Positions 17,996-27,344 of a stretch of DNA of 64,000 nt are shown one piece after another (the stretch's first letter is position 1; each line of letters starts with the position of its first letter). Both the position numbers and the translations under genes were made by a program. This stretch comes from FEN-1297 sp964498065 (GTDB lineage: Bacteria; Bacteroidota; Ignavibacteria; Ignavibacteriales; Ignavibacteriaceae). The notes under the pieces were generated by a model. It searched no databases, had not been told where the DNA came from, and was given only the letters and a program-made list of their open reading frames with translations. The stretch lies in NCBI GenBank assembly GCA_964498065.1, contig CAZCFZ010000006.1, positions 30,992-94,991 of the forward strand, written 5' to 3'.

Positions 17996-18042
17996 CCTAA
18001 AAATACAAAATCTTCATCAATAAATGTTAATTAATTCCCAAC

Positions 18043-18921
18043 CTATCCTGCTTTTAATGCATTAGCACCGGAAACTATTTCAAGAATTTCCTTCGTAATT
18101 GAAGCTTGTCTTTCTTTATTATATTTTAACTGCAAAGTACGAATTAATTCTTTAGCATTTGTAGTTGCATTGTCCATAGCCGTCATTTGAGCTCCATATT
18201 CAGCAGCATTCGATTCCAGAAGTACTCTCCAAAATTGAGCTCTTAAATGTTTTGGAAGTAAATAATTAAAAATATACCTCTGGCTGGGTTCGTAAATATA
18301 ATTGGGCAAAATATGCTCTTCCTTTTCTGAATTTTTAATTACCGGAATGGGCAAAAACTGCTCAATAACTATTTTCTGCTGGATGATGGATTTAAATTCA
18401 TTATAAATAATAATCACCTTATCGTAAGTATTATTTAAATAACCTTTAATCACTTCGTCCAAAATTTCTAAAACAGATTCATAACGCAAAGTAGAGAATA
18501 AACCAATCTTCTTATAAATTACATTAAAATCTCTTTTAGAAAAGAAATCATTTCCTTTTTTGCCGACACAAATCAATCTTGCTTTTAAATTATTTGGTGT
18601 TATTTCTTCGTCTATATATCTGACTGCTTCTTTAATTATATTTGCATTAAAGGCGCCGCAAAGTCCTCTATCAGCAGTTACAACTAATATTGCTACATTC
18701 TTGGTTTCTCTTGGTTTCAGATAAGAATTTGTATTCATATCTTGTTCAGTAACTAAATGGGACAACATTTCGAAAATTTCTCTTGCATATGGTCGGGCAT
18801 TTATTATTTTATCCTGAGCTTTTCTTAACTTAGCAGCCGCAACCATTTTCATGGCTTTCGTAATCTGCTGAGTACTCTGGACTCCTTTGATTCTTCTTTT
18901 TATGTCTCTTAATGTTGCCAT
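18043..18921 (-). CDS. atpG: F1Fo ATP synthase subunit gamma
   Basis: Central rotor stalk of F1, 292 residues. N terminus MATLRDIKRRIKGVQSTQQI and the C-terminal MTAMDNATTNAKELI helix are diagnostic. Follows atpA by 21 bases. In most bacteria atpD and atpC come next; here ffh follows instead. Confidence 0.97.
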   Translation of the reverse strand: MATLRDIKRRIKGVQSTQQITKAMKMVAAAKLRKAQDKIINARPYAREIFEMLSHLVTEQDMNTNSYLKPRETKNVAILVVTADRGLCGAFNANIIKEAVRYIDEEITPNNLKARLICVGKKGNDFFSKRDFNVIYKKIGLFSTLRYESVLEILDEVIKGYLNNTYDKVIIIYNEFKSIIQQKIVIEQFLPIPVIKNSEKEEHILPNYIYEPSQRYIFNYLLPKHLRAQFWRVLLESNAAEYGAQMTAMDNATTNAKELIRTLQLKYNKERQASITKEILEIVSGANALKAG

Positions 18922-18942
18922 TTATTAAATAAGCTTATTTAA

Positions 18943-20493
18943 CTATGCATGCGATTTAAATACGTTCAACATTTCTTTAGCAGCTTTATTGATGTTATTT
19001 ATTATTTCATCATTCAGCTGTTTTTCTTTTCTTATAAATTCGTAAATATTATTATAATTTACTTCTATGTATTCATGAATTTCTTTTTCGAAACGCTTAA
19101 CTTCCGAAACGGGAATGTCGTCTAAAATTCCGCTGGTTCCGATATAAATACTAACAACCTGTTTCTCTACAGGTAAAGGAGTGTATTGGCCCTGTTTAAG
19201 CAATTCAACCAGCCTGGCACCTTTTGAAAGAGTTCTTTGTGTTGCCTTATCCAGATCCGAACCAAATTTAGCAAATGCTTCTAGTTCTCTATATTGCGCA
19301 AGATCTAATTTCAAACTACCGGCGACTTTTTTCATTGCTTTTATTTGAGCATTACCGCCGACACGGGACACTGAAATACCAACGTTGATAGCTGGTCTTA
19401 CACCGGCATTAAATAAATTTGTTTCAAGATAAATCTGACCATCTGTAATTGAAATAACATTAGTAGGAATGTACGCAGAAACGTCACCCTGCTGAGTTTC
19501 AATTATTGGAAGAGCTGTTAAACTGCCGCCGCCTAGTTCATCACTTAATTTAGATGCTCTTTCTAATAAACGTGAATGAAGATAAAATACATCTCCAGGA
19601 TATGCTTCACGTCCAGGAGGTCTTCTTAATAATAATGAAAGTTCTCTATAAGCAGCTGCTTGTTTTGAAAGATCATCATAAATTACAAGAGCATGTTTTC
19701 CATTATCGCGGAAAAATTCTCCAAGTGTAGCTCCTGAATAAGGCGCAATAAATTGCAGAGGAGCTGGTTCGGAAGCGGAAGCATTAATAACTGCCGTATA
19801 GTCCATCGCACCATGTTCCTGCAGCTTAGAAACTACTTGTGCAATTGTTGAACTTTTTTGTCCGACTGCCACATAAATGCAATAAACAGGATTAATACCG
19901 AGTTTTTTAGCTTCTTCTGTATGTGTATATTTCTGATTTATTATTGTATCAACAGCGACAGCAGTTTTACCGGTTTGTCTGTCACCAATGATTAATTCAC
20001 GCTGCCCGCGGCCGATTGGAATCATTGCATCAATTGCAGTTATTCCTGTCTGTAACGGTTCTTTAACCGGCTGACGCTGAATTACACCAAGTGCTTTTCT
20101 TTCTATTGGTGAATATTTTGAAGTATTAATTGCACCTTTTCCATCGACCGGAATTCCAAGAGGCGTAATCACTCTGCCCAACATTTCTTCGCCAACCGGC
20201 ATTGAAGCTACTCTTTTTGTTCTTTTAACAGTATCTCCTTCTTTAACTAAAGTAGATTCTCCAAAAAGTACGCATCCTACACTATCCTCGTCAAGATTTA
20301 ATACCATTCCAAAAACATCATTTGGAAATTCAACTAACTCGCTTGCCATAACCTTGGATAAGCCGTAAACCCGGGCAATACCATCTCCAACTTGAAGGAC
20401 AGTACCTACGTCATAAATGTCTACTTCATTTTCAAATCCAGATAATTGTTTTCTTAATATCGCTGATATTTCATCCGGTTTAACTTCAGCCAT
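18943..20493 (-). CDS. atpA: F1Fo ATP synthase subunit alpha
   Basis: Non-catalytic F1 nucleotide-binding subunit, 516 residues, normal length. Walker A is GDRQTGKT (about 171-178); other marks are DVGTVLQVGDGIARVYGL near the N terminus, LLLRRPPGREAYPGDVFYLH and the SVSRVGG segment. Lies in the order atpH-atpA-atpG with a 26-base gap to atpH. Confidence 0.98.
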   Translation of the reverse strand: MAEVKPDEISAILRKQLSGFENEVDIYDVGTVLQVGDGIARVYGLSKVMASELVEFPNDVFGMVLNLDEDSVGCVLFGESTLVKEGDTVKRTKRVASMPVGEEMLGRVITPLGIPVDGKGAINTSKYSPIERKALGVIQRQPVKEPLQTGITAIDAMIPIGRGQRELIIGDRQTGKTAVAVDTIINQKYTHTEEAKKLGINPVYCIYVAVGQKSSTIAQVVSKLQEHGAMDYTAVINASASEPAPLQFIAPYSGATLGEFFRDNGKHALVIYDDLSKQAAAYRELSLLLRRPPGREAYPGDVFYLHSRLLERASKLSDELGGGSLTALPIIETQQGDVSAYIPTNVISITDGQIYLETNLFNAGVRPAINVGISVSRVGGNAQIKAMKKVAGSLKLDLAQYRELEAFAKFGSDLDKATQRTLSKGARLVELLKQGQYTPLPVEKQVVSIYIGTSGILDDIPVSEVKRFEKEIHEYIEVNYNNIYEFIRKEKQLNDEIINNINKAAKEMLNVFKSHA

Positions 20494-20519
20494 TTTTTTC
20501 CCTTATAATTTACTTGAGT

Positions 20520-21074
20520 TTAATTCAAAGTGGGGCTGCCTAATAAGAACTGCTTCTTTAATAATTCCAGCTGATGTTTTAAAGATGCATCATAAACCGT
20601 ATCACCCACTTGAGCAATAAATCCGCCAATTACATTTTGATCAACCTTAAATCTTAATCTCACTTTTTTTTGTAAAAGTTTTTCGAGATTATTTTTAAAT
20701 TGATTAACCTGTTCGTTAGTAAAATCCATAACTGTTTTTACGTTCACATTCACAAAACCGAGTTTTTCATCTCTTAAAACAAGAAATATTTTGACAATAT
20801 CACCCAATAAATTTTCCCGTTTTTTTTCAATCAGGAAGTTAAGAAAATTCATCGTTTCAGGATTTATTCTTGATTTAAATATTGCTTCCAAAATTGTCAA
20901 TTTTATATTTGGCTTAATAATGGGATTACTCAAAGCGAGTATTAACTGATTGTTTTTTTCAAGTGTTGAAGATATCAATTCTATATCTTTTGATACATCA
21001 TCCAATACATTTTTTCCAAATGCCGTATTCAGCAACGACGAAGCATAACGATATGAAACTTTGTAAGTACCCAT
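20520..21074 (-). CDS. atpH: F1Fo ATP synthase subunit delta
   Basis: Peripheral-stalk/OSCP subunit, 184 residues. YRYASSLLNTAF near the N terminus and VIGGFIAQVGDTVYDASLKHQL near the C terminus are typical. It connects F1 alpha to the b dimer. Its ATG lies 2 bases after the atpF stop. Confidence 0.93.
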   Translation of the reverse strand: MGTYKVSYRYASSLLNTAFGKNVLDDVSKDIELISSTLEKNNQLILALSNPIIKPNIKLTILEAIFKSRINPETMNFLNFLIEKKRENLLGDIVKIFLVLRDEKLGFVNVNVKTVMDFTNEQVNQFKNNLEKLLQKKVRLRFKVDQNVIGGFIAQVGDTVYDASLKHQLELLKKQFLLGSPTLN

Positions 21075-21076
21075 TA

Positions 21077-21619
21077 TTAGTTTTTAATTATCTCTCCGAT
21101 ATATTTATTGACTATTTTCTTTTGAGCTTCTTGATCAAGATTTTCCCTTAATATCTTTTCTGCTGCTTGAATTACAATTTCAACAACTTGAGACTTTAGT
21201 TCATCAAATGCAGCATCTTTATTTCTTTGAATTTCGGATGAAGCTTCCTCGATAATTTTTTTAGCTTGTTCTTTACTTTCCTGCATCATCTGTTCTTTAA
21301 GTTTTTCTGCATACGCACGGCTTTGATTAATTATTTGTTTCGATTCTTCTTCAGCCTTTGCCAAATTAGCCTGGTTTTGATCGAGTACTTTTTGTGCATC
21401 TTCTCTTGCTCTATCTGCTTTTTCCAGTGACTCCTTAATTGCTGTTTCCCTTTGGTCTAAAGCAGTTAAAATAGGCTTCCAGGCAAATTTTTTAAGGAAA
21501 AAAAGAAGAAATATAAAAGTTACAATAGTCCAAAAGACAACACCCGGATCGACATCAATTATGCTGCCTCCGCCTTCCGAAGCCAAAGCGAGTACAGATA
21601 AACTTAATTCCATTAACAT
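21077..21619 (-). CDS. atpF: F1Fo ATP synthase subunit b
   Basis: Peripheral-stalk subunit, 180 residues: a membrane helix at about 26-46 (VVFWTIVTFIFLLFFLKKFAW) followed by a long charged coiled coil. The short segment before the helix is Ser/Leu-rich. GGAA-type ribosome site precedes ATG 21619. Confidence 0.95.
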   Translation of the reverse strand: MLMELSLSVLALASEGGGSIIDVDPGVVFWTIVTFIFLLFFLKKFAWKPILTALDQRETAIKESLEKADRAREDAQKVLDQNQANLAKAEEESKQIINQSRAYAEKLKEQMMQESKEQAKKIIEEASSEIQRNKDAAFDELKSQVVEIVIQAAEKILRENLDQEAQKKIVNKYIGEIIKN

Positions 21620-21678
21620 AATATCATTTCCTGATTTTCATTAAAATAATCTTAAAATAAATCTAATTTTTAAGACTA

Positions 21679-21903
21679 TTAAGCAGATTTAAAGGCTAAT
21701 AAAATACAAATTACCAATGCAAAAAATGCGACACCTTCTATTAGTGCTGCAGCAATAATCATAGCAGTACGAATAGGTGAAATTGCTTCGGGCTGTCTAC
21801 CCATGGCTTCCAATGCACCCTTGGCCAAAAGGCCAATACCTAATCCGGCACCGATAACAACTAAACCTGCGCCAAGCCCAGAACTTAACCAACCAAGATC
21901 CAT
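21679..21903 (-). CDS. atpE: F1Fo ATP synthase subunit c
   Basis: A 74-residue two-helix proteolipid. Helix 1 is glycine-rich (GAGLVVIGAGLGIGLLAKGA), the loop is RQPEA, and the ion-binding glutamate lies in LIEGVAFFALV of helix 2. Glu is followed by Gly and there is no Gln at the helix-1 Na+ position, so the ring is most likely proton-coupled. AAAGGAG precedes the ATG. Confidence 0.97.
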   Translation of the reverse strand: MDLGWLSSGLGAGLVVIGAGLGIGLLAKGALEAMGRQPEAISPIRTAMIIAAALIEGVAFFALVICILLAFKSA

Positions 21904-21947
21904 TATTAACTCCTTTATATTTATTTAGATAATATATTAAATAAAAA

Positions 21948-22805
21948 TTAATGATCCATGTGCTTTGCCATCCCTATAAACAGGGATGTTAACATAACAA
22001 AAACATATGCTTGAATTAAGGCAACCAACAACTCTAAAATTTCAATAAAAAGCGTAAAACCTACTGCTACCGGAGAAACATAAATAGTATGCATTATAAA
22101 AATCAATCCCAACAAAGAAAATATTACTATATGACCTGCAATCATATTTGCAAAAAGACGAATACACAATGCAAAAGGTTTTGTAAATAATCCCAGAATT
22201 TCAAGTGGGACTAAAATAAACATAATTAAACTAGGCATCCCGGGGGGCACCAAGTTTTTGAAATATTTTACAAATCCATAGCTTTTAATACCGCTGTACT
22301 GTATGGCAATAAATGACATTCCCGCTAAAGCAGCTGTAACGGCAATATTTCCGGTTGGAACAACTAGGTTCGGTGCGGGAATTAATCCAAAAATATTACA
22401 GAACAATACAAAGAAAAATAATGTAAGCATATAAGGCATGTAGGATTCGTAACCTTTACCAATGGAAGGCTTTACAATTTCATCGCGAACAAATTCAACA
22501 ATTATCTCAAATATATTCGCTATTCCTTTTGGAATTATTGATTTCTTATAACCTCTTGCAGCCAAAATACTTAAAATAACAAGTATGGCAGAAACTACCC
22601 AAATTATAAAAACATCTCTGGTAATGGAAATATCAAATCCAAATAAATGTATTTGAGGCAGATATAAATTGCCTAAAGGTCCTAAATTTAAATGATTAGC
22701 ATCAAGAACGTGACGCATAATCCAGCTGGGATCGCTATTACTTTCAACAGTTTTTTTTGTTGTATCAGCTAAAGCTACTGAATCTGCAATTTTTTCTATA
22801 AACAT
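21948..22805 (-). CDS. atpB: F1Fo ATP synthase subunit a
   Basis: Membrane stator subunit forming the proton half-channels, 285 residues with five to six membrane helices after a soluble N-terminal stretch of about 60 residues. The essential arginine is in CIRLFANMIAGH (about 217-228). The segment FGLIPAPN is also typical. Forty-four bases upstream of atpE. Confidence 0.96.
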   Translation of the reverse strand: MFIEKIADSVALADTTKKTVESNSDPSWIMRHVLDANHLNLGPLGNLYLPQIHLFGFDISITRDVFIIWVVSAILVILSILAARGYKKSIIPKGIANIFEIIVEFVRDEIVKPSIGKGYESYMPYMLTLFFFVLFCNIFGLIPAPNLVVPTGNIAVTAALAGMSFIAIQYSGIKSYGFVKYFKNLVPPGMPSLIMFILVPLEILGLFTKPFALCIRLFANMIAGHIVIFSLLGLIFIMHTIYVSPVAVGFTLFIEILELLVALIQAYVFVMLTSLFIGMAKHMDH

Positions 22806-22812
22806 TTTGGGT

Positions 22813-23187
22813 TTATTTGTTTCTAATACATAGATATATTATTTCCATTGTGAGATAATATATATAAAAAATAAGAATTGAAAATATAAAACTATTCTTA
22901 TTTATATCCAAGAATTTAAGTGAAGTTATTATGAATATAAGCAACAAGAAAAGACGAATTCCCATACCCATTAATATGGTGCCGATAAATTCTTCATTAT
23001 GTTTTTTTTCCGCTTTAAATTGAAAATATATTGCAATATGAAAACTTAAGGTTATAAATAATGCAGGAAGAATTATTGAATAAAAAACCCTTAAAGATAT
23101 TACGGATAATATATAAAGCGCAATTATTAATATTAGGATGGAAAAGACAATAATAAAATTATATCTTAAAAGCCTTGTTTTAAACAT
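22813..23187 (-). CDS. Small membrane protein, AtpI-like
   Basis: A 124-residue protein with four predicted membrane helices and short charged loops. Sequence conservation is low, but the place between an AtpZ-like gene and atpB is that of AtpI (Atp1/ATP synthase I), which assists c-ring assembly in other bacteria. The call is mostly positional. Gaps on both sides are under 10 bases. Confidence 0.6.
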   Translation of the reverse strand: MFKTRLLRYNFIIVFSILILIIALYILSVISLRVFYSIILPALFITLSFHIAIYFQFKAEKKHNEEFIGTILMGMGIRLFLLLIFIITSLKFLDINKNSFIFSILIFYIYYLTMEIIYLCIRNK

Positions 23188-23190
23188 TTT

Positions 23191-23415
23191 TTAGTTAGAT
23201 TTCAAAACAGTTTTTATAAAATTATATAAACCTGAGGCTACCCCTAAAAAAGAAAAAATTACTGTTAAAATGGGTTCCGTCTTGAATTTACCATCAAGCC
23301 AAACACCGATAAAAACCATTATGGTTACGGTTGCGGCTAACTCAACCCCTAGCCCTAAAAAACTAACCCAACTTCTATCAGAATTATCCCCTTTGGGCAC
23401 ATTATTGTTTTTCAT
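23191..23415 (-). CDS. AtpZ/AtpI-family putative F0 assembly protein
   Basis: A 74-residue protein with two hydrophobic segments and the FLGLGVELAATVTIMVFIGV - DGKF - FLGVASGLYNFI pattern of the AtpZ (F0F1-ATPase subunit, putative) family. In that family AtpZ with AtpI has been linked to Ca/Mg transport or to assembly. The ATG overlaps the end of the bactofilin gene, so the atp operon begins upstream of it. Confidence 0.75.
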   Translation of the reverse strand: MKNNNVPKGDNSDRSWVSFLGLGVELAATVTIMVFIGVWLDGKFKTEPILTVIFSFLGVASGLYNFIKTVLKSN

Positions 23416-23804
23416 TTTTCCTTATTATCTGACATAATAGGATTTGATGGTTTATTCGGACTGTTCATTGTGCTTTTCCCTTCAAAAACAGCACCTTCTT
23501 CCACTACTAGAATTTTTGTAATTATATCGCCTTTTAGTAATGAAGTTGATTCCAAAATTATTTTATCATGAGCAGTTATAGTTCCGGAAATTTTTCCTCC
23601 AACAGTAATAACTTGGGCATGTACTTCACCAGTTACTTCACCCTGGTTTCCGATTGTAAGATTTCCGTTTGCATTTATATCCCCGTTAACTGTCCCGTCA
23701 ATCCGGACATTTCCGTTGCTGGAAAGTTTTCCTTCAACTATTACCCCCGAGCTGATAATTGTAACAGCGTCTTTTCCAACATTAATATTGTTTTTGTCTT
23801 TCAA
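23412..23804 (-). CDS. Bactofilin
   Basis: A 130-residue polymer-forming cytoskeletal protein. The core is a right-handed beta-helix built from short repeats such as GNVRIDGTVNGDINANGNL and GGKISGTI (about 30-105), with disordered ends. Bactofilins form nucleotide-free filaments at the membrane and often recruit M23 peptidases or wall enzymes; the next gene upstream is such a peptidase, a common pairing. Start is TTG at 23804 with AAAGGAG upstream. The end overlaps the AtpZ-like gene by 4 bases. Confidence 0.92.
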   Translation of the reverse strand: MKDKNNINVGKDAVTIISSGVIVEGKLSSNGNVRIDGTVNGDINANGNLTIGNQGEVTGEVHAQVITVGGKISGTITAHDKIILESTSLLKGDIITKILVVEEGAVFEGKSTMNSPNKPSNPIMSDNKEK

Positions 23805-23816
23805 GATATAACTCCT

Positions 23817-24647
23817 TTAGTAATTAATTAAAAGATTTATAGGGTTAATTGGTTTTCCGTCTTTCCAAATTTCAAAATGTAAATGCGGGCCGGTAGTAAT
23901 TTCGCCAGAATTACCGCTTAGTGCAATAATTTCACCTTCAAGTACGATGTCTCTAGCTTTTTTAAGCAGTGAAGAACAATGCTTGTAAACGGTAATATAT
24001 CCATCAGAGTGGCCAATAATCATCATATATCCATCTTTTACAGTATAATCTGAAAAAATAACATAACCGCTGGCTGCTGCATAAATAGGAGTACCGGTTT
24101 TAGCAACAATATCTATGCCCATATGTCCGGTGGCAGGACTAAAACCTCTGCTTATAAAACCATTAAGAGGCATACTAAAATGAATTGAACTTTGTCCCTT
24201 TACGGAATCGGAAGAAAAAAGCTTTTTAAAAACAGAATAAATATCACCGCCCAAATGATTTGCTTTAGGCTTTGACTCTGAATTAATTTTAATTTTAAGC
24301 GAATCCAATAAAGTTGAATCACCCAGCATTATTGCATCTTTTAACTGCTGATTGGTTGATTTCAAATTTTCAAACTGAGTTGTTAAAAATGTCAATCTCT
24401 TATTTAATTCATCTATAAGCTGTTTTTCGGAAGGTGTTAAATTCTGTTGTCTTGGAAAGAATACTGATCTAACCGGTGTTATGTTAAGTAAAAAAAATCC
24501 TGCGAAAAAAACAATAAAAGTAAAAGTTACCACTACGGCAGTAATTTTTCCAGAGGAAAAATGGTGAGATTTTGTTTCAACACTACCGCCGACCGGAATT
24601 ATTAGAATTGAAAAGCCTTTAATTTTCTTTAATTCTTTTAAGTTCAC
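23817..24647 (-). CDS. M23-family metallopeptidase, membrane-anchored
   Basis: A 276-residue LytM-type endopeptidase. Residues 30-52 form a membrane anchor, a coiled coil covers about 65-105, and the catalytic domain fills 150-276 with zinc ligands in GHMGID and HLHFEIW. It should cleave peptidoglycan cross-links in the periplasm. Start is GTG. It sits 12 bases before the bactofilin gene, whose filaments may position it. Confidence 0.92.
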   Translation of the reverse strand: MNLKELKKIKGFSILIIPVGGSVETKSHHFSSGKITAVVVTFTFIVFFAGFFLLNITPVRSVFFPRQQNLTPSEKQLIDELNKRLTFLTTQFENLKSTNQQLKDAIMLGDSTLLDSLKIKINSESKPKANHLGGDIYSVFKKLFSSDSVKGQSSIHFSMPLNGFISRGFSPATGHMGIDIVAKTGTPIYAAASGYVIFSDYTVKDGYMMIIGHSDGYITVYKHCSSLLKKARDIVLEGEIIALSGNSGEITTGPHLHFEIWKDGKPINPINLLINY

Positions 24648-24673
24648 TTATTCATACCTCAATTAAAAATTTT

Positions 24674-25315
24674 TTAACACTGATTAAACTTATCAATTAT
24701 ATCATCAAACTTCATTTTACCATCTCTTAAAAGAATCGGCACGCTATCGCTTAAATCAATTAATGTTGATGATTGATGAACAGTTTTCTTATCGGTATAA
24801 AAAATTGCATCTACTTCGGAAGAAAATTCATTTTCTATCATGCTCGGTTCTATAAGAGGCTGTTGTTTACTTCTATTAACACTTGTAGAAATCAGCGGCA
24901 TTTGCAACTCGGCTGTTAAATGCAGACAAAAACGATTATTCGGAATTCTAAAGGCTGCTGTTTGCATACCAAGTATTTTACTTGTTTTTGAGTTAAGAGT
25001 AAGTACAACCGAAATAGGGTTTGGCCAAATAGAAAGAAAAAAGTCCAGATGCTTCTCGGATTTAATCTCAATGTATTTAAGTAGAGTTTCCATACTATCG
25101 ATCAGCATAATATACATTTTGCCGGATTCTCTTCTTTTTATTTCATCTATTTTTCTAACCGCATCCTGATTAAAAGGATTAGCACCAAAGCCGTAAACCG
25201 TATCGGTAGGATAAACAAAAACCGTCCCTTCCAAATATAACTTTTTTGCTTTTTGTACCGCAGCTTCCATATTTTCATCAATATTTATCATTTCAACATT
25301 TTTTATATTAATCAT
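24674..25315 (-). CDS. tsaC: L-threonylcarbamoyladenylate synthase (TsaC/Sua5/YrdC family)
   Basis: YrdC-domain enzyme that makes threonylcarbamoyl-AMP for t6A37 tRNA modification. Marks are FVYPTDTVYGFGANPFN, KRRESGKMYIMLI, TAAFRIPNN and PLISTSVNRS. About 213 residues from the ATG at 25315, which overlaps the stop of the GT9 gene upstream (ATGATTAA) and is more plausible than the start ten codons earlier. No Sua5 C-terminal domain is present. Confidence 0.9.
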   Translation of the reverse strand: MINIKNVEMINIDENMEAAVQKAKKLYLEGTVFVYPTDTVYGFGANPFNQDAVRKIDEIKRRESGKMYIMLIDSMETLLKYIEIKSEKHLDFFLSIWPNPISVVLTLNSKTSKILGMQTAAFRIPNNRFCLHLTAELQMPLISTSVNRSKQQPLIEPSMIENEFSSEVDAIFYTDKKTVHQSSTLIDLSDSVPILLRDGKMKFDDIIDKFNQC

Positions 25316-26327
25316 TAAGCATTTCCTCAATTTTAGATATAACAAATTCCGGTTTTAAATTATTTCCGCATGCAAAATGCTTCAAGGGACATTTGTCGTA
25401 ACCATGTATTCCGCAAGGTTTGCATGATAAATTATTATAACTTAAATATCTACTTCTTTTATTATACGGATAAAAACCGAATTCGGGAATAGTGGAACAA
25501 TAAATTGTCAGTACAGGTATATTTGCACACACTGCAAAATGTGTCGGAGCACTATCGTTGGAGATTAATATTTTCGCCTTTTTAAGAATTTCGATTACTT
25601 CAATTATATTAAATATACCGGCAGCGGAAATAACATTCCCATTGAATTTACCGGCTATATTATCGCATAATATTTTTTCTTTTTCACTCCCTATAAGAAT
25701 TATGGAAAATTCCTGCTTTATCAAATGCGAAATAATTTCTTCAAAACTTTCAGAAGGATATTTTTTAGTATTCCAAACACTGCCGGGAGCTAATACTGCT
25801 AGATTATTTTTTATAGTATTGTTCTTAATAAAATCATCGATTTTTTCTTTTATGGAATTTTCAATTCTAATTTCCGGGATTATTTTCCAATCATCGATTT
25901 CATAATTAAAATTAATCAAATCAAGATTACGCTGTACTTCATGATGCTGCGGTTTATATTCAATTAGGTATTTATAAATATGCCTAAAGCTGCTGTTGGA
26001 AAATCCATATGTTTCTTTAACACCTAACATCATCGTAATAAAAGCACTTCTAAACGAGCGATGGGGTGAATAAATTCTATCATAACTATTCTTTTTCAGC
26101 TGCTTAATAAATTTCAATAACGATCTAAGTGATTTATGCTTGCCTTTTTTATCAATAATAATAGCCTTATTAACATACGGGGATGAAGAAAAAATCTCAA
26201 AGGTAGATGGAATAGCCAAAACATCTATTTCGCAATTATTATTTGTTTCCTTTAACTTTTGAATCATGGGCAAAGTTAAAATTGCATCACCTAAAAAAGC
26301 AGTTTGTATTACTAAGTATTTTTCCAT
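25308..26327 (-). CDS. Family 9 glycosyltransferase (heptosyltransferase-like)
   Basis: A 339-residue GT9 enzyme with the GT-B fold: QTAFLGDAILTLPMI at the N terminus, LAPGSVWNTKKYP in the middle, ISNDSAPTHFA in the sugar-nucleotide site and a C-terminal CKPCGIHGYDKCP cysteine region. It probably adds heptose or a related sugar to the LPS core from the cytoplasmic side. It is flanked by the lipid A-type acyltransferase, 6 bases upstream, which supports an LPS role. Confidence 0.9.
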   Translation of the reverse strand: MEKYLVIQTAFLGDAILTLPMIQKLKETNNNCEIDVLAIPSTFEIFSSSPYVNKAIIIDKKGKHKSLRSLLKFIKQLKKNSYDRIYSPHRSFRSAFITMMLGVKETYGFSNSSFRHIYKYLIEYKPQHHEVQRNLDLINFNYEIDDWKIIPEIRIENSIKEKIDDFIKNNTIKNNLAVLAPGSVWNTKKYPSESFEEIISHLIKQEFSIILIGSEKEKILCDNIAGKFNGNVISAAGIFNIIEVIEILKKAKILISNDSAPTHFAVCANIPVLTIYCSTIPEFGFYPYNKRSRYLSYNNLSCKPCGIHGYDKCPLKHFACGNNLKPEFVISKIEEMLND

Positions 26328-26333
26328 TTCTAA

Positions 26334-27203
26334 TTAATACTTCCAACGTTTGTGCATCCAGAGCCACTGTTCGGGATATTTCCTAATAAAGCTTTCCAAA
26401 TAATTAAACATTCTCTGGTTCAATTCTATTATTTTTTCTTCTTCATTCTCAGGCAAATTTTCACTGCTTATTTCATAAAAATCAGTTTTATAAGAAAAAT
26501 CCGGCTGTCTAACCGATATTCCGTAAAGCATAGGAGCATGAGTTTTTAATGCTAATACTGCAGGTCCCGGATACACAGTTGCTTTCCTTCCGAAAAAATT
26601 TACCCTCAATCCATCTGAAGGTCCTCTTTGATCAGCTACTATTGCAATAATATTTTTCTCTTTCAGTTCTTTATAAACATTTCTAATTGAAACACCCAGA
26701 TTAACAATTTTGTTTCCCCATTTTGTTCTCATATTATCAAGCCATCCGGTAACAAACGGATTCCTCTGGGGTTTTACTACGACATGAAGCGGTATTTTTA
26801 ATTGAGCGCCAATCGACAATGCCATATATTCCCAATTCCCGAAATGAGCAGATAATAACAGCAGTCCGTTTCTTTCATTATACTTTTCCAAAATAAAATC
26901 AACGTTGCTGCATTTAATTGCATTCTCTATTTGTGCTTTTGTCATCCAAGGTGAATATAGAATTTCTATAAGAGAAATTGCAAAGCTTTTATAACAACCG
27001 TAAGCAATTTTATAAATTTGTTTTGATGAATATTCAGGAAATGCTTTTACTAAATTATCTATGGTTGTTTTTTTTCTAATCGGAATAAAGTAAAAAAAAA
27101 CAAATGCTAGAACCGAAGAAAATTTCCGTGAAAGTTTTAGTCCGCAGAATTTAAATAAATAGCTAAATGCTGAAAATATTATATATTCAATTTTATTCGT
27201 CAT
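26334..27203 (-). CDS. Lipid A biosynthesis acyltransferase (LpxL/HtrB family)
   Basis: A 289-residue lysophospholipid acyltransferase-superfamily protein. The catalytic HFGNWE (His-x4-Glu) lies at about 120-125, with VVKPQRNP and ADQRGPSDG following. N-terminal hydrophobic segment anchors it to the inner membrane. It should add a secondary acyl chain to a lipid A precursor. First gene of a long minus-strand run. Confidence 0.9.
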   Translation of the reverse strand: MTNKIEYIIFSAFSYLFKFCGLKLSRKFSSVLAFVFFYFIPIRKKTTIDNLVKAFPEYSSKQIYKIAYGCYKSFAISLIEILYSPWMTKAQIENAIKCSNVDFILEKYNERNGLLLLSAHFGNWEYMALSIGAQLKIPLHVVVKPQRNPFVTGWLDNMRTKWGNKIVNLGVSIRNVYKELKEKNIIAIVADQRGPSDGLRVNFFGRKATVYPGPAVLALKTHAPMLYGISVRQPDFSYKTDFYEISSENLPENEEEKIIELNQRMFNYLESFIRKYPEQWLWMHKRWKY

Positions 27204-27248
27204 TCACCATAAGCATAAATAAATTTAAATACTTAAAAATATGATATG

Positions 27249-27279
27249 CAAATTTAACGATTTGAGAGAAATAATGTAA
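27249..27279 (-). promoter_or_regulatory. Weak promoter candidate upstream of the acyltransferase
   Basis: TAAATTTG on the minus strand (27249-27256) fits TAnnTTTG; the upstream element is TTA rather than TTG at 20-base spacing (27277-27279). It lies about 45 bases before the start codon of the first gene of a long run. Confidence 0.3.
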
Positions 27280-27344
27280 ACACATTTCCCTTATGAAGAA
27301 GGCAAACTTGATACTTTGTGAGATTACAGCCCCGATTAAAAAAA

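Noticed and set aside
22813..23415. A new two-gene membrane system upstream of atpB
   Set aside because: Size, helices and position fit the known AtpI/AtpZ accessory proteins of ATP synthase operons.
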